Shown: positions 7,709 to 15,762 of the stretch, piece after piece
How positions within the stretch are numbered: the first letter of the stretch is position 1
How the letters are laid out: every line of letters starts with the position of its first letter
Assembly: GCA_018652685.1 (NCBI GenBank)
Contig: JABIBQ010000020.1
Location: 1-36,913 of the forward strand
Reading direction: 5' to 3'
Length of the DNA stretch: 36,913 bases
Source: Candidatus Bathyarchaeota archaeon
Lineage (GTDB): Archaea > Thermoproteota > Bathyarchaeia > TCS64
The notes under the pieces: generated by a model
Seen by the model: only the letters and a program-made list of their open reading frames with translations
Database searches by the model: none
Told to the model about the DNA's origin: nothing
Translations under genes and position numbers: made by a program

Positions 7709-8272
7709 TTTGGCGAGTATTATTCCCATGTTGTAGGAATTTCCGTATTTTCCTAGTGTATGGTTCCAATGATCCATTCTTACCAAACCCTCTTTCTCAA
7801 AACCAAACTTCTCATAGAGATGAATTGCACGAGAATTATGAGTCACAACGCTCAACTCAACCTTCTTCAAACCAAGACCCTTCGCTATCTCCAACATATA
7901 TTCAGTAAGAATGTGCCCCAATCCCTTGTTCTGATAACTATCACGCACGGATATTCCAAAGGTAGCTTTATGCTTGTAGATCTCTTCACTCTGGAAGACT
8001 AAAACAGCTGAGGTTACCATCTTGCTTCCTTCGTCTGTTTCCACGAAACCGAGTATAGGTAGTGACTTGTCAAAATCGATGTCCTTAAACCAACCTTCAA
8101 CCCTTTCTCGTGAAACTCCTTGAGGGAGAAAAGTAAGAGACTCATCTGAAAGGGAGCTGAACATCTCCCATGAAGGTTCAAGATCAGAATCAATCTCTGG
8201 TCGTAGTGTGACCTCGATGCCATCTTTCAGATTTATTTTTTTAGGTTTCATCCAGAATGGTTCAGTACTCAT
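7706..8272 (-). CDS. GNAT family N-acetyltransferase (RimJ/RimL-like)
   Basis: A 188-residue GNAT acetyltransferase. The N-terminal KDGIEVTLRPEIDSD strand is followed by the fold core. VRDSYQNKGLGHILTEYML contains the Q/R-x-x-G-x-G/A acetyl-CoA pyrophosphate loop (here QNKGLG), and VVTHNSRAIHLYEKFGFEKEG is the classic motif B helix-strand. It transfers acetyl from acetyl-CoA to an amine of a small molecule, antibiotic or protein N-terminus; the acceptor is not predictable. The ATG start is 26 bases from a TATA box, indicating a leaderless mRNA. The gene is A+T richer than its neighbours. It lies directly upstream of, and in the same direction as, the DUF169 gene, but that gene has its own promoter. 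Confidence 0.88.
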   Translation of the reverse strand: MSTEPFWMKPKKINLKDGIEVTLRPEIDSDLEPSWEMFSSLSDESLTFLPQGVSRERVEGWFKDIDFDKSLPILGFVETDEGSKMVTSAVLVFQSEEIYKHKATFGISVRDSYQNKGLGHILTEYMLEIAKGLGLKKVELSVVTHNSRAIHLYEKFGFEKEGLVRMDHWNHTLGKYGNSYNMGIILAK

Positions 8273-8291
8273 AGAATAAGGTTAACTGGAA

Positions 8292-8304
8292 GTGAGGATA
8301 AAAT
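8292..8304 (-). promoter_or_regulatory. TATA box, leaderless start of the GNAT gene
   Basis: The minus strand reads ATTTTATCCTCAC, centred 26 bases before the ATG at 8272. Confidence 0.55.
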
Positions 8305-8329
8305 CATCGATAAAATCAAGAGATATAAT

Positions 8330-8364
8330 CGGTTACTTGGTGACTCACCACAAAATATTGGATA
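8330..8364. repeat. Copy 2 of a 35-base imperfect repeat (other copy 5105-5139)
   Basis: Begins CGGTTACTTGGTGAC and ends GGATA. It sits about 30 bases outside the minus-strand TATA box at 8292-8304, the same relative place as copy 1 beside the DUF5685-like promoter, and in the leader region of the plus-strand PLP-enzyme gene. Confidence 0.35.
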
Positions 8365-8406
8365 TCTAAACAGGAGATCAGTGACTGTAATCATAGTCTG
8401 GAGAAC

Positions 8407-9549
8407 ATGGCAAGTTTTTTGAAGTTAAAAACAAACTCATCGATGATATCAATGGATCACCTTGCACCTTACAGCATCGGAATGGATGTATCGGAGATCG
8501 AGACTCCAGCCCTGCTGCTTGACCTGGACATAATGGAGAAGAACATCTCAGAGATGGCGAAGTACTTCAACTCAAGACCAGCGGGAATTAGACCCCACAT
8601 CAAGAATCACATGAGCCCCCTCATAGCCCACAAGCAGATGGACGCCGGAGCGGTTGGTGTATGCTGCCAGACCGTGGCTGAAGCGGAGATTATGGCATAC
8701 TCGGGGATCAAGGATGTCCTCATCGCCAACGAGGTGATCGGTGGGTCTAAGATTGAAAGACTCCTGGATCTGACGAGGCACACTCATTTGATGGTGGCGG
8801 TGGACCACCCGTCGAACGTGAGGGAGCTGTCGAAAGCCGCTTCAAAGAAGAAACTATCAATAGATGTCCTAATCGACCTCGATACGGGGTACGGCAGGTG
8901 CGGAATACAGCCGGGAGACCCCGCGTTGAAGCTATCACAGCTGATCGTGGACTCGCCTGGGCTGGACTTCAAGGGAATTAACGGGTACACCCCCGCTTCT
9001 TTTACCGAGGACCAGGACGTAAAACGCGCTGAACAAGAGAAAAAGCTCAAGGTGGACATTGACACCCGTGACCTATTGATAAAAAACGGGATCGAGGTGG
9101 AGATGTTGAGTGCAGGGTGCACGCGAGACTTTTTCATATCGGCCGATTACCCGGGGATCACCGAGGTTCAGCCTGGCACATACATCTACATGGACATCGG
9201 GCACAGGGAACTGATAGGCACGACCCCCGTTGACCTGGACTACGCCATGACAGTGCTGACATCGGTGATCAGCACGCCGGTTGATGACAGGGTAGTCGTT
9301 GACGCCGGCAGCAAGGCGATACTAAAGATCGATTCCAGGCCAAAGGACCTCAATGGGTACGAGCTATATTCTCTATCAGCAGAGCACGGTAAGCTCAGGG
9401 TGAATGAACCTGAACAAAAGTTGGTCATTGGAGACCAGATCGAGCTGATCCCGAGCTACGGTGACGGGACAGTGAACCGGTGGAGCCGGTACCTGGGGGT
9501 CAGGGACGGTAAACTGGAGACGGTGATACCTATCTACCACCCCTACTGA
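8407..9549 (+). CDS. Fold-III PLP enzyme, D-threonine aldolase/D-serine dehydratase-like
   Basis: A 380-residue protein with an N-terminal alanine-racemase-like TIM barrel and a C-terminal beta domain, the layout of the D-threonine aldolase/DSD1 family. ETPALLLDLD opens the barrel, and Lys66 in RPHIKNH is the expected PLP Schiff-base lysine. The C-terminal domain has SAEHGKL and then PSYGDGTVN. In characterised family members the last motif has a His before the Cys/Asp and helps hold the active-site divalent metal. Here that His is Tyr (residue 351) while Asp353 remains, so the metal site may be altered. It probably cleaves or dehydrates a D-hydroxy-amino acid, but substrate is uncertain. The next gene, sulfatase-like, follows by 63 bases in the same direction. 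A later start at Met16 (ATG 8452) is possible. Confidence 0.82.
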   Translation: MASFLKLKTNSSMISMDHLAPYSIGMDVSEIETPALLLDLDIMEKNISEMAKYFNSRPAGIRPHIKNHMSPLIAHKQMDAGAVGVCCQTVAEAEIMAYSGIKDVLIANEVIGGSKIERLLDLTRHTHLMVAVDHPSNVRELSKAASKKKLSIDVLIDLDTGYGRCGIQPGDPALKLSQLIVDSPGLDFKGINGYTPASFTEDQDVKRAEQEKKLKVDIDTRDLLIKNGIEVEMLSAGCTRDFFISADYPGITEVQPGTYIYMDIGHRELIGTTPVDLDYAMTVLTSVISTPVDDRVVVDAGSKAILKIDSRPKDLNGYELYSLSAEHGKLRVNEPEQKLVIGDQIELIPSYGDGTVNRWSRYLGVRDGKLETVIPIYHPY

Positions 9550-9612
9550 GCGAGGGGCGCCACCAACCGTGGCTCCCTAAAATATCAAATACGCTAGGGA
9601 ACACTACACATT

Positions 9613-11052
9613 ATGCTAAACGTAGTTCTCATCATGCTGGACAGCCTGAGGAGGGACCATGTCGGTTGTTATGGAAACGACTGGATCAAAACTGAAAACA
9701 TTGATGCTCTGGCCAAGGAAGGGGTTCGCTTCACCAACGCCTATCCTGAGGCTCTCCCCACTATTCCCGTCAGGAGGGCAATGAGCACGGGGATGAGGAC
9801 GTTCCCATGCAGGGACTATGTCCTAGCTAAGGGGGACACAGTTATGATCCCGGGTTGGCAGCCAATACCAGAGGAGCAGCCAACCATGGCGGAAATATTC
9901 CGCCACCACGGGTACAATACTGCGCTGATTGCGTCAACCCCACACATATTCAAGCCGTCAATGAACTTCCACAGGGGCTTCACCACATGGGAGTGGATCA
10001 GGGGACAGGAGGCAGACAGGTATCACTTGCCCTTTGAAGGCGATATCGAGGACCCGTCCAACTTGCCCAACGATCTGTCATACGGGTGTGTCGGCCACTC
10101 ACTGCGTCACTGCCTGGCAAATATGCAGGACTGGGAGGAGGAGAAGGACTGGTTCCCCGCCCAATCAATAGGCGCCTCGGCTAGTTGGCTAGACAAGAAC
10201 GCAAAGGACGGTCCGTTCCTCCTCGTCATCGACGAGTTCGACCCCCATGAACCGTGGAACGCACCCAAGGACATCCTAGAGCAATACATGGACACAGAGG
10301 CATACGAGGGAAGAAAGGTAATCAACACGACCGGAGGTCCTTACGAGTTCAAGGAGGGAGAGCTGGAGTATACCTTCGCACAGTACGCAGGCGAGGTCTC
10401 CCTGTGTGACAAATACGTGGGTGTGCTCATGGACAAGCTGAGGGAGCTGGATGTGCTGGACAATACCATCGTGATGCTAGTCTCAGACCACGGCCACAAC
10501 ATCATGGAACACGGCATCATCCACAAGTTGCCCGACCACATGTACCCCGAGCTCATGGACCTGGTCTACATTATACGACATCCAGGTAAACTGGAGGCTG
10601 ACACCGAGTGTGACGCGTTTGTGGCTCACCATGATATCCCGGTCACTCTCATGAGCATGGCGGGGATCACACTGCCACCAAAGATCGACGGTGAGAACGT
10701 CTGGAAATGGGTCACCAAGGAGGCACCGCAGACAAGGGAATATGCAACATGCATCTTTTACCCCTGGCTATGGGTTCAGAACGATAAATACGCGTACCTT
10801 ACGGACCTGGACGGTACAGAGGAGCGGCTTTACGACAGGGAGAAGGACCCATTGCAGATGGACAACATCGCCGCTGAGAACAAGGAGATATGTGAGGAAC
10901 TGAAGAAAGTCCTCTGGGCTGAAATGGAAAACGACCCTCCCAATTATGATATCGTCAGGCGGGGCCATGAGTGGTACGAATACCCTGACCTCCACGATCC
11001 ACGCTCCCAGATTTCCGAGAATCTGAGGAAGGAGTTCATCAAGGACAGGTGA
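9613..11052 (+). CDS. Sulfatase-fold hydrolase with threonine nucleophile
   Basis: A 479-residue alkaline-phosphatase-superfamily enzyme (Pfam Sulfatase). NVVLIMLDSLRRDHVGCYGN gives the N-terminal metal-binding Asp, VSDHGHNIMEHG the C-terminal Asp-His metal pair, and NDPPNYD lies near the C-terminus. The nucleophile position reads TIPVR (residues 50-54) where true sulfatases have C/S-x-P-x-R. Thr cannot be matured to formylglycine, so the enzyme more likely acts on phosphoester or phosphonate substrates or as a transferase, as with Thr-nucleophile relatives such as LtaS. There is no signal peptide, so it is cytosolic. It follows the PLP-enzyme gene by 63 bases with a weak AAATATC TATA-like element between. 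Catalytic class is inferred from the residue only. Confidence 0.87.
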   Translation: MLNVVLIMLDSLRRDHVGCYGNDWIKTENIDALAKEGVRFTNAYPEALPTIPVRRAMSTGMRTFPCRDYVLAKGDTVMIPGWQPIPEEQPTMAEIFRHHGYNTALIASTPHIFKPSMNFHRGFTTWEWIRGQEADRYHLPFEGDIEDPSNLPNDLSYGCVGHSLRHCLANMQDWEEEKDWFPAQSIGASASWLDKNAKDGPFLLVIDEFDPHEPWNAPKDILEQYMDTEAYEGRKVINTTGGPYEFKEGELEYTFAQYAGEVSLCDKYVGVLMDKLRELDVLDNTIVMLVSDHGHNIMEHGIIHKLPDHMYPELMDLVYIIRHPGKLEADTECDAFVAHHDIPVTLMSMAGITLPPKIDGENVWKWVTKEAPQTREYATCIFYPWLWVQNDKYAYLTDLDGTEERLYDREKDPLQMDNIAAENKEICEELKKVLWAEMENDPPNYDIVRRGHEWYEYPDLHDPRSQISENLRKEFIKDR

Positions 11053-11071
11053 CTCGAAATCTCCTCCACCT

Positions 11072-11092
11072 TTTGGAAACTGGTTTCATATA
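11072..11092 (+). promoter_or_regulatory. Promoter element copy 1 of the surface-module genes
   Basis: Contains GGAAACTGGTTTCATATA. It matches 19 of 21 bases of the element at 12291-12311. The CATATA end serves as the TATA box, and GAAACTGGTTTC is itself a 12-base inverted repeat (GAAAC/GTTTC around TG). It lies about 40 bases before the first gene of the module and is a good operator candidate for the HTH regulator encoded at 11762. Confidence 0.55.
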
Positions 11093-11129
11093 TTCAGCAT
11101 ATTAACTAGTTCAACGCATACTTTGCCTA

Positions 11130-11765
11130 GTGGACACCATGGGGTTGGAGATTAAGAACAGGGCAATGTTGATCCTGTTCCTGCTAATAGTGGGCACGCT
11201 TCTTGCCTCCGTTGCCTCGAGGTACATCACACGGGATGAGCCGATTAAGCACTCGGTGTCAACCGGGAAGGTGGGGTCCAACGCCGATGGCACGGTGTGG
11301 GTCACAGAGTTCGAGAACCAGCGGGTCATCTTTAACTACACTCTACCAGAGGGTGCCGTTCACAGCAGGTTCCTGGAGTACTCGTCTTGCTCCATTGTGG
11401 CCGTGCCCTCTTACTCGCAGGGGTTTGAACTGGAAAGAACGGAGAATGCCTATTACAACGTCTATATCCCTGAGATGGACGCATCGGTCCCGTTATCAGA
11501 GCTATACGAGTACGCCGAGTCATTTGACAAGACGATCCTGATCGAGGGATACTGGATGCTCGACATCGCGATAAACGATGTCAGGGTGCTCTCCAAGATA
11601 CACGACGTTCCATTCGGGATAAACGGAATCATAACCGATATCCACAAGAACAGAACCACCAGCATTTTGGGCTTCATCTTGACCGTGGAGGGCAAGCACT
11701 ACAGGGTCATGATTGAGCCAAAGTGGAAAATGGTCAAGTTAATTGAGGAAATCAGTTTCAAGTGA
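11130..11765 (+). CDS. Exported single-pass membrane protein, unknown family
   Basis: A 211-residue protein with a short N-terminus, one hydrophobic helix (MLILFLLIVGTLLASVA, about residues 13-30) and a soluble domain of about 180 residues predicted outside the cell. The domain is beta-rich by eye, with no catalytic motif. The family is not recognised. GTG at 11130 is taken as start, but ATG at 11139 is an equally reasonable choice and would remove three residues. Its stop codon overlaps the start of the tethered HTH regulator (GTGA), a translational-coupling arrangement. This suggests the two proteins act together, perhaps as ligand-sensing and DNA-binding partners. That role is inference from organisation only. 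Confidence 0.75.
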   Translation: MDTMGLEIKNRAMLILFLLIVGTLLASVASRYITRDEPIKHSVSTGKVGSNADGTVWVTEFENQRVIFNYTLPEGAVHSRFLEYSSCSIVAVPSYSQGFELERTENAYYNVYIPEMDASVPLSELYEYAESFDKTILIEGYWMLDIAINDVRVLSKIHDVPFGINGIITDIHKNRTTSILGFILTVEGKHYRVMIEPKWKMVKLIEEISFK

Positions 11766-12289
11766 GGGGAAATGTTGGACTTGGGGGGATACTATTGAGG
11801 AGGTTCAGCCTAAGGGGAAGGTCGCTCTTGGTGGCCTGTGTCTTCTTTGTATCCATATTCGTTATCGTATTGAAATTGATGAACCCAACTGAGGTTCACA
11901 TCTTCCTAGAGGGGGAGGAGACGGTGATAAGCCAAGTCATGAGGAACTATACGTTATTCGATGTAGGGTTACTGATAGGGTCAGCCCTCTTCGCAGGGAT
12001 CTGCGGCACGTTTCTCCTATTCTACGACAGGACCGATGTTCCCACAGGTGAATTGGCGTTCGAGAATAAACGCGTCATGTGGGAAAAGGTCATGCCCATA
12101 CTGAAGGACGATGAACAGAAGGTGTTCAGGGCCGTCCTCGACTCAGATGGGATCATCGCCCAGAGCGAGCTCAGTGAGTTAACAGGGGTTTCGAAGTCAA
12201 ACGTGAGTCGTGCCCTTGACCTCCTTGAGAGCAGGGGCTACGTGGAGCGCCGCAGGCGGGGCATGGGCAACATCATCGTCCTGAAATAG
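11762..12289 (+). CDS. Membrane-tethered winged-helix transcription regulator
   Basis: A 175-residue protein with two hydrophobic helices (about residues 22-40 and 68-90) enclosing a short outside loop of about 25 residues. A linker and a C-terminal cytoplasmic winged helix follow: SQSELSELTGVSKSNVSRAL-type helix-turn-helix (here IIAQSELSELTGVSKSNVSR), then LLESRGYVERRRRGMGNIIV as the wing. This is the arrangement of archaeal membrane-bound MarR/ArsR-like regulators. It should bind DNA from the membrane and may sense an outside signal with its coupled partner at 11130. The GTG start overlaps the upstream stop; a TTG at 11795 is a later alternative. A repeated promoter element precedes both this operon and the next gene, a candidate target. 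Confidence 0.85.
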   Translation: MRGNVGLGGILLRRFSLRGRSLLVACVFFVSIFVIVLKLMNPTEVHIFLEGEETVISQVMRNYTLFDVGLLIGSALFAGICGTFLLFYDRTDVPTGELAFENKRVMWEKVMPILKDDEQKVFRAVLDSDGIIAQSELSELTGVSKSNVSRALDLLESRGYVERRRRGMGNIIVLK

Positions 12290-12290
12290 C

Positions 12291-12311
12291 TTTGGCAACT
12301 GGTTTCACATA
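12291..12311 (+). promoter_or_regulatory. Promoter element copy 2, before the acetyltransferase gene
   Basis: Contains GGCAACTGGTTTCACATA, 19 of 21 bases identical to the element at 11072-11092, and begins directly after the stop codon of the HTH regulator. A TATA-like CACATAC follows, so the acetyltransferase and propeller genes can be transcribed separately from the regulator pair but under the same control. Confidence 0.55.
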
Positions 12312-12361
12312 CATGAGTAATATGCTTTCCAGCCACCCTTCAGACGAAAACTGGAAGGGTT

Positions 12362-13495
12362 ATGATGGAAGAGAAAATATTCAACGGGAACGGAAGGCAG
12401 AGCTTCATAGACTTTGCACGTGGGTTTGTCATGATAGTAATGGCTTGGGACCACGTCTCAAGCTTCTGGAATCAGCTACACCATGGGGGAGAGGGCGTAC
12501 TCGGGCAGGCACCGCCATTTACAAGCCTGGTATGGTTCCTGGAACGGTTCGTCAGTCACTGGAGCGCACCTACATTCATTTTCCTGGCCGGTACAGTGCT
12601 TGCCCTGAGCACTGCAAGAAGGCTTGAGAAGGGGGTTTCACAGAAGGACATCACGGTTCACATTATCGTGCGTGGGCTAGCGTTGCTCCTAATTGAAGCG
12701 GTTCTGATATCACCAGCTTTTGATTTACCAGTCTACTACTTCGGGGTAATCGCCTGTATCGGTGTGTGCTTCATAATATTCAGTGTCATCAGGCAAACGC
12801 CGAGTAAAATATTACTCTTTGTGAGCCTGTTCATCGTGGTAAACCACGGTTTCTTGAACCTGGACTGGATTCCCACGGCCACCATCGCTGGAAGATACCT
12901 CAGAGTAATCCTACACGAGCCTAACTTCAACTCCTGGCCATTCGTCGGACTCTACCCTATCATCCCGTGGATCGGCGTAATGGGACTAGGTTGGAGCTTC
13001 GGGGAAGCGATAAGAACTTTAAACGTACCATTCTCCAAGATCCGGAAAACAATCCTTCTTACAGGTGTCTCATCAATCGCCCTGTTCTTCGTTGTCAGGA
13101 GTCTGAACAGCTTCGGAAACCTGCTCACGAGGAGGGGAAACACGGTCATCGACTGGCTGTACGTATCGAAATACCCCCCGAGTGTGGCATTCCTTCTCTG
13201 GGGGCTGGGGGGCATGTGTGTGTTCATGGCAATCGGATTATGGATACAGGAGAAAGGCGTTAGAAATCCCCTGTCGGATGCCATAACCGATATTGGAAAG
13301 ACGCCCCTGTTCTTCTACATAGCCCATCTGTGGCTCTTCAGACTACGCCTCCCTTACACAGATGCACCATTCTATCTAGAGATGTGGCAGACCTTCATTT
13401 TCTGGGTTGTTGGCAATATCGTGCTGTGGCAGCTATGTAAACAGTACCTCAGTCTGAAACAGGCGCACCCGGACTCGTTGCTGAGGTACATATAG
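12362..13495 (+). CDS. DUF1624/HGSNAT-like membrane acetyltransferase
   Basis: A 377-residue protein with about ten membrane helices. The first reads QSFIDFARGFVMIVMAWDHV. This Asp/His-containing helix is the hallmark of the DUF1624 (HGSNAT catalytic, PF07786) family, whose human member moves acetyl from cytosolic acetyl-CoA to glucosamine ends on the other side of the membrane. The His in WDHV is the likely catalytic residue. Here the acceptor may be an extracellular sugar or lipid. ATG 12362 follows GGAAGGGTT, a good ribosome-binding site; a second ATG is at 12365. The stop abuts the start of the SBBP gene, so the two are co-transcribed. A link to surface glycan modification is inferred from family and neighbour. 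Confidence 0.82.
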   Translation: MMEEKIFNGNGRQSFIDFARGFVMIVMAWDHVSSFWNQLHHGGEGVLGQAPPFTSLVWFLERFVSHWSAPTFIFLAGTVLALSTARRLEKGVSQKDITVHIIVRGLALLLIEAVLISPAFDLPVYYFGVIACIGVCFIIFSVIRQTPSKILLFVSLFIVVNHGFLNLDWIPTATIAGRYLRVILHEPNFNSWPFVGLYPIIPWIGVMGLGWSFGEAIRTLNVPFSKIRKTILLTGVSSIALFFVVRSLNSFGNLLTRRGNTVIDWLYVSKYPPSVAFLLWGLGGMCVFMAIGLWIQEKGVRNPLSDAITDIGKTPLFFYIAHLWLFRLRLPYTDAPFYLEMWQTFIFWVVGNIVLWQLCKQYLSLKQAHPDSLLRYI

Positions 13496-15109
13496 GTGAT
13501 ATTAATGAACAAGAAATCAAACACTTTGACGCGACTCGTATCGGTCGTAATACTCATAGTCTCCATTATGGGAACGATTACCCCCGTTACCGCCACGGGT
13601 GAAGAATTCATTTATGGAACGTTCTTCGGGGGATCACGCAAGGACCAGATACGCGACATAGCCCTCGACTCCAACGGAAACATCATCATAGTAGGCGGGA
13701 CATTCTCCGAGGATCTCCCGGTCTTGGACGCGGCCCAGGAGGTATACGGGGGAGGCGCGTTCCCCTCAACGGTTGAATGGTTCAGACTAATGGGGGAAGG
13801 ATTCGTCGCCAAGTTCTCGCCTGAGTATGAATTACTATGGGCTACGTACCTCGGTGGTTCTGAGATGGACCTCGCGTATCACGTAGTGGTTGATTCAGGA
13901 GACAACATCCTTGTTTTCGGTCAGACAATATCCAGCGATTTCCCTGTCACCGATGTGTCAACATCAACGGACCGCGAGAACGGAGACAGTTTCATTGTTC
14001 GTTACACACCAGACGGGGAGATACTTGAATCCACGTTCTACGAGGTCGATGAGGTATCATTAATCCAGTACGTTGAACAGGACCCTGATGGGAACCTTGT
14101 GCTTGTTGGACAAACCAATTCTGAGGATTACGTTTGCACAGACGACGCACTCCAGGCGAGCCTTGGAGGGGAAGACGACGGTTTCATCAGGGTCCTCACC
14201 GAGGACTTTGGGACGTTAATCTACTCTACATATCTTGGTGGTAGTGGATCTGACTTTATCAACAAAGCATTTGTTGACTCCAGCGGGGGAATCTACGTAA
14301 GCGGCTCGACCCAGAGCGATGATTTTCCCGTATCAGAGGACGCGTTCAGGCCGGAATACATAGGAGACCCGTTTGACGACTTCGTTGCCAAATTGAGCTC
14401 TGGAGGGGAATACGAGTATGGAACCTATTTTGGTGGAACGGAATTAGACGACATCTTCGGGTTAACCGCTGACGCGGAGGGAAACGCAATTGCAGTAGGC
14501 AGAACATGGTCACCCGACTTTATAGTAACTGAAGATGCCCTTCAACCAGAGTATAGCGGCGTTGAGGTTGATGGTTTCATTACCCAGTTTGACGCCCAAG
14601 GTACAAGGCTGTTATACTCAACTTTCTACGGACTAGACGACTGGGACTCCCTTCTTCAGATAGACCTTGACGAGGAAGGCAGAATGTTTATCACCGGGTT
14701 CGTAGGCTCCGGTGGATTCGAGACCGTCAACCCATTCCAAGCCGACCACTTGGGGTGGACGGACATGTATGTGATGATAATGGACCAGGATATCGAGCTA
14801 GCATCCTATCTTGGAGGGTACGGCTCTGACCACCCGTTCGCCCAGGTGCTGAGCGACGGAAAAATCTTCATCGTCGGTTCCTCACAATCACCCACGTTCC
14901 CCGTCTCCGAGAGCGCGTATCAGGAAGGATTCCACGGAGAGGAGGACGGCATAATCTGGGTGCTAGACTACGAGGGATACTTGGGCGGGGACCACGCGGT
15001 TGAGTCACCGGGGCCGGATTACAGGCCATACATCTCGTACGGGGTGGTCCTTGGGGCAATCGCTGCTTGGTTAATATTGACGAGGAGCTCGTTCAGTAAC
15101 CACAACTGA
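13496..15109 (+). CDS. Cell-surface SBBP-repeat beta-propeller protein
   Basis: A 537-residue exported protein. An N-terminal hydrophobic signal segment (about residues 14-30, ending near TPVTATG) is followed by seven repeats of about 60-65 residues of the SBBP type: YxTYxGGSxxDxxxxIAxDxxGN, then VxGxTxSxDFPVTxxA. Then comes a short linker and a C-terminal membrane anchor (SYGVVLGAIAAWLILTRSSF). Seven repeats fit a seven-bladed beta-propeller displayed on the cell surface. Repeats 3 and 6 have lost the GGS turn. The first codon is GTG directly after the previous stop; an in-frame ATG at 13505 (MNKKSN) is the more natural signal-peptide start. Ligand unknown. The acetyltransferase upstream could modify its glycans, but nothing in the sequence shows this. 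Confidence 0.88.
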   Translation: MILMNKKSNTLTRLVSVVILIVSIMGTITPVTATGEEFIYGTFFGGSRKDQIRDIALDSNGNIIIVGGTFSEDLPVLDAAQEVYGGGAFPSTVEWFRLMGEGFVAKFSPEYELLWATYLGGSEMDLAYHVVVDSGDNILVFGQTISSDFPVTDVSTSTDRENGDSFIVRYTPDGEILESTFYEVDEVSLIQYVEQDPDGNLVLVGQTNSEDYVCTDDALQASLGGEDDGFIRVLTEDFGTLIYSTYLGGSGSDFINKAFVDSSGGIYVSGSTQSDDFPVSEDAFRPEYIGDPFDDFVAKLSSGGEYEYGTYFGGTELDDIFGLTADAEGNAIAVGRTWSPDFIVTEDALQPEYSGVEVDGFITQFDAQGTRLLYSTFYGLDDWDSLLQIDLDEEGRMFITGFVGSGGFETVNPFQADHLGWTDMYVMIMDQDIELASYLGGYGSDHPFAQVLSDGKIFIVGSSQSPTFPVSESAYQEGFHGEEDGIIWVLDYEGYLGGDHAVESPGPDYRPYISYGVVLGAIAAWLILTRSSFSNHN

Positions 15110-15212
15110 CCCCGTTTCCCACCCAAATAATATTTTTTCCAGAATAAACGGCCCACTGATATCAATAAAATATGACCCATCTGGTTAAATCAACGGCGGC
15201 TACTGGTGAGGC

Positions 15213-15629
15213 ATGAAATTCAACAAGCTCATCCCGGAGCTGTCCGTGACGGATATCCAGAAAAGCCTGCCCTTTTACACGGATATCATCGGGTTCACCG
15301 TCGAGTACTCACGGCCCGAGAAAAAGTTCTACTTCCTCTCACTTGAGGGCTCCCAGCTAATGGTGGAGGAGGTCAACAATCACTGGTGGACCGGGGACCT
15401 TAAGCACCCCCTGGGTAGGGGGTTGAACTTCCAGATAGAGGTGGGCGACGTATCGGCCATCATCGGGCGGCTTGAAGAGGCAGGTATCGCATTGTTCCGC
15501 CCCCTCAAGGAGAGTTGGTACAGGGGGGACGACGTCGAGTTCGGCCAACTGGAGTTCCTGGTGCAGGACCCCGACGGGTACTTGCTGAGGTTCATCCAGG
15601 ACATCGGCGAGAGAAAACTGCAAGCCTGA
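15213..15629 (+). CDS. VOC (glyoxalase/bleomycin-resistance) family protein
   Basis: A 138-residue protein with the paired beta-alpha-beta-beta-beta units of the vicinal oxygen chelate fold. It opens with ELSVTDIQKSLPFYTDIIGF and closes with EFLVQDPDGYLLRFIQDIGE, whose DPDG turn and C-terminal acidic strand are typical. It resembles bleomycin-resistance-type and bacterial VOC dioxygenase-like members that bind or modify small molecules, with or without metal. Only some of the four usual metal ligand positions carry His/Glu, so a binding rather than enzymatic role is possible. ATG 15213 has GGTGAGGC before it. It is a single gene converging on the AAA+/M41 gene. Confidence 0.82.
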   Translation: MKFNKLIPELSVTDIQKSLPFYTDIIGFTVEYSRPEKKFYFLSLEGSQLMVEEVNNHWWTGDLKHPLGRGLNFQIEVGDVSAIIGRLEEAGIALFRPLKESWYRGDDVEFGQLEFLVQDPDGYLLRFIQDIGERKLQA

Positions 15630-15762
15630 GTTCAAACAAGAATCTCCAAGTATCTCTTTATCCACTCGGACAACCACGATAACGCGCGCGGTTCAATGTG
15701 CTTTTTTGATGCGTTTTTGAGACCAGAGATACCGATTAGGTTGGTGTGGAAGTCCATTTATG

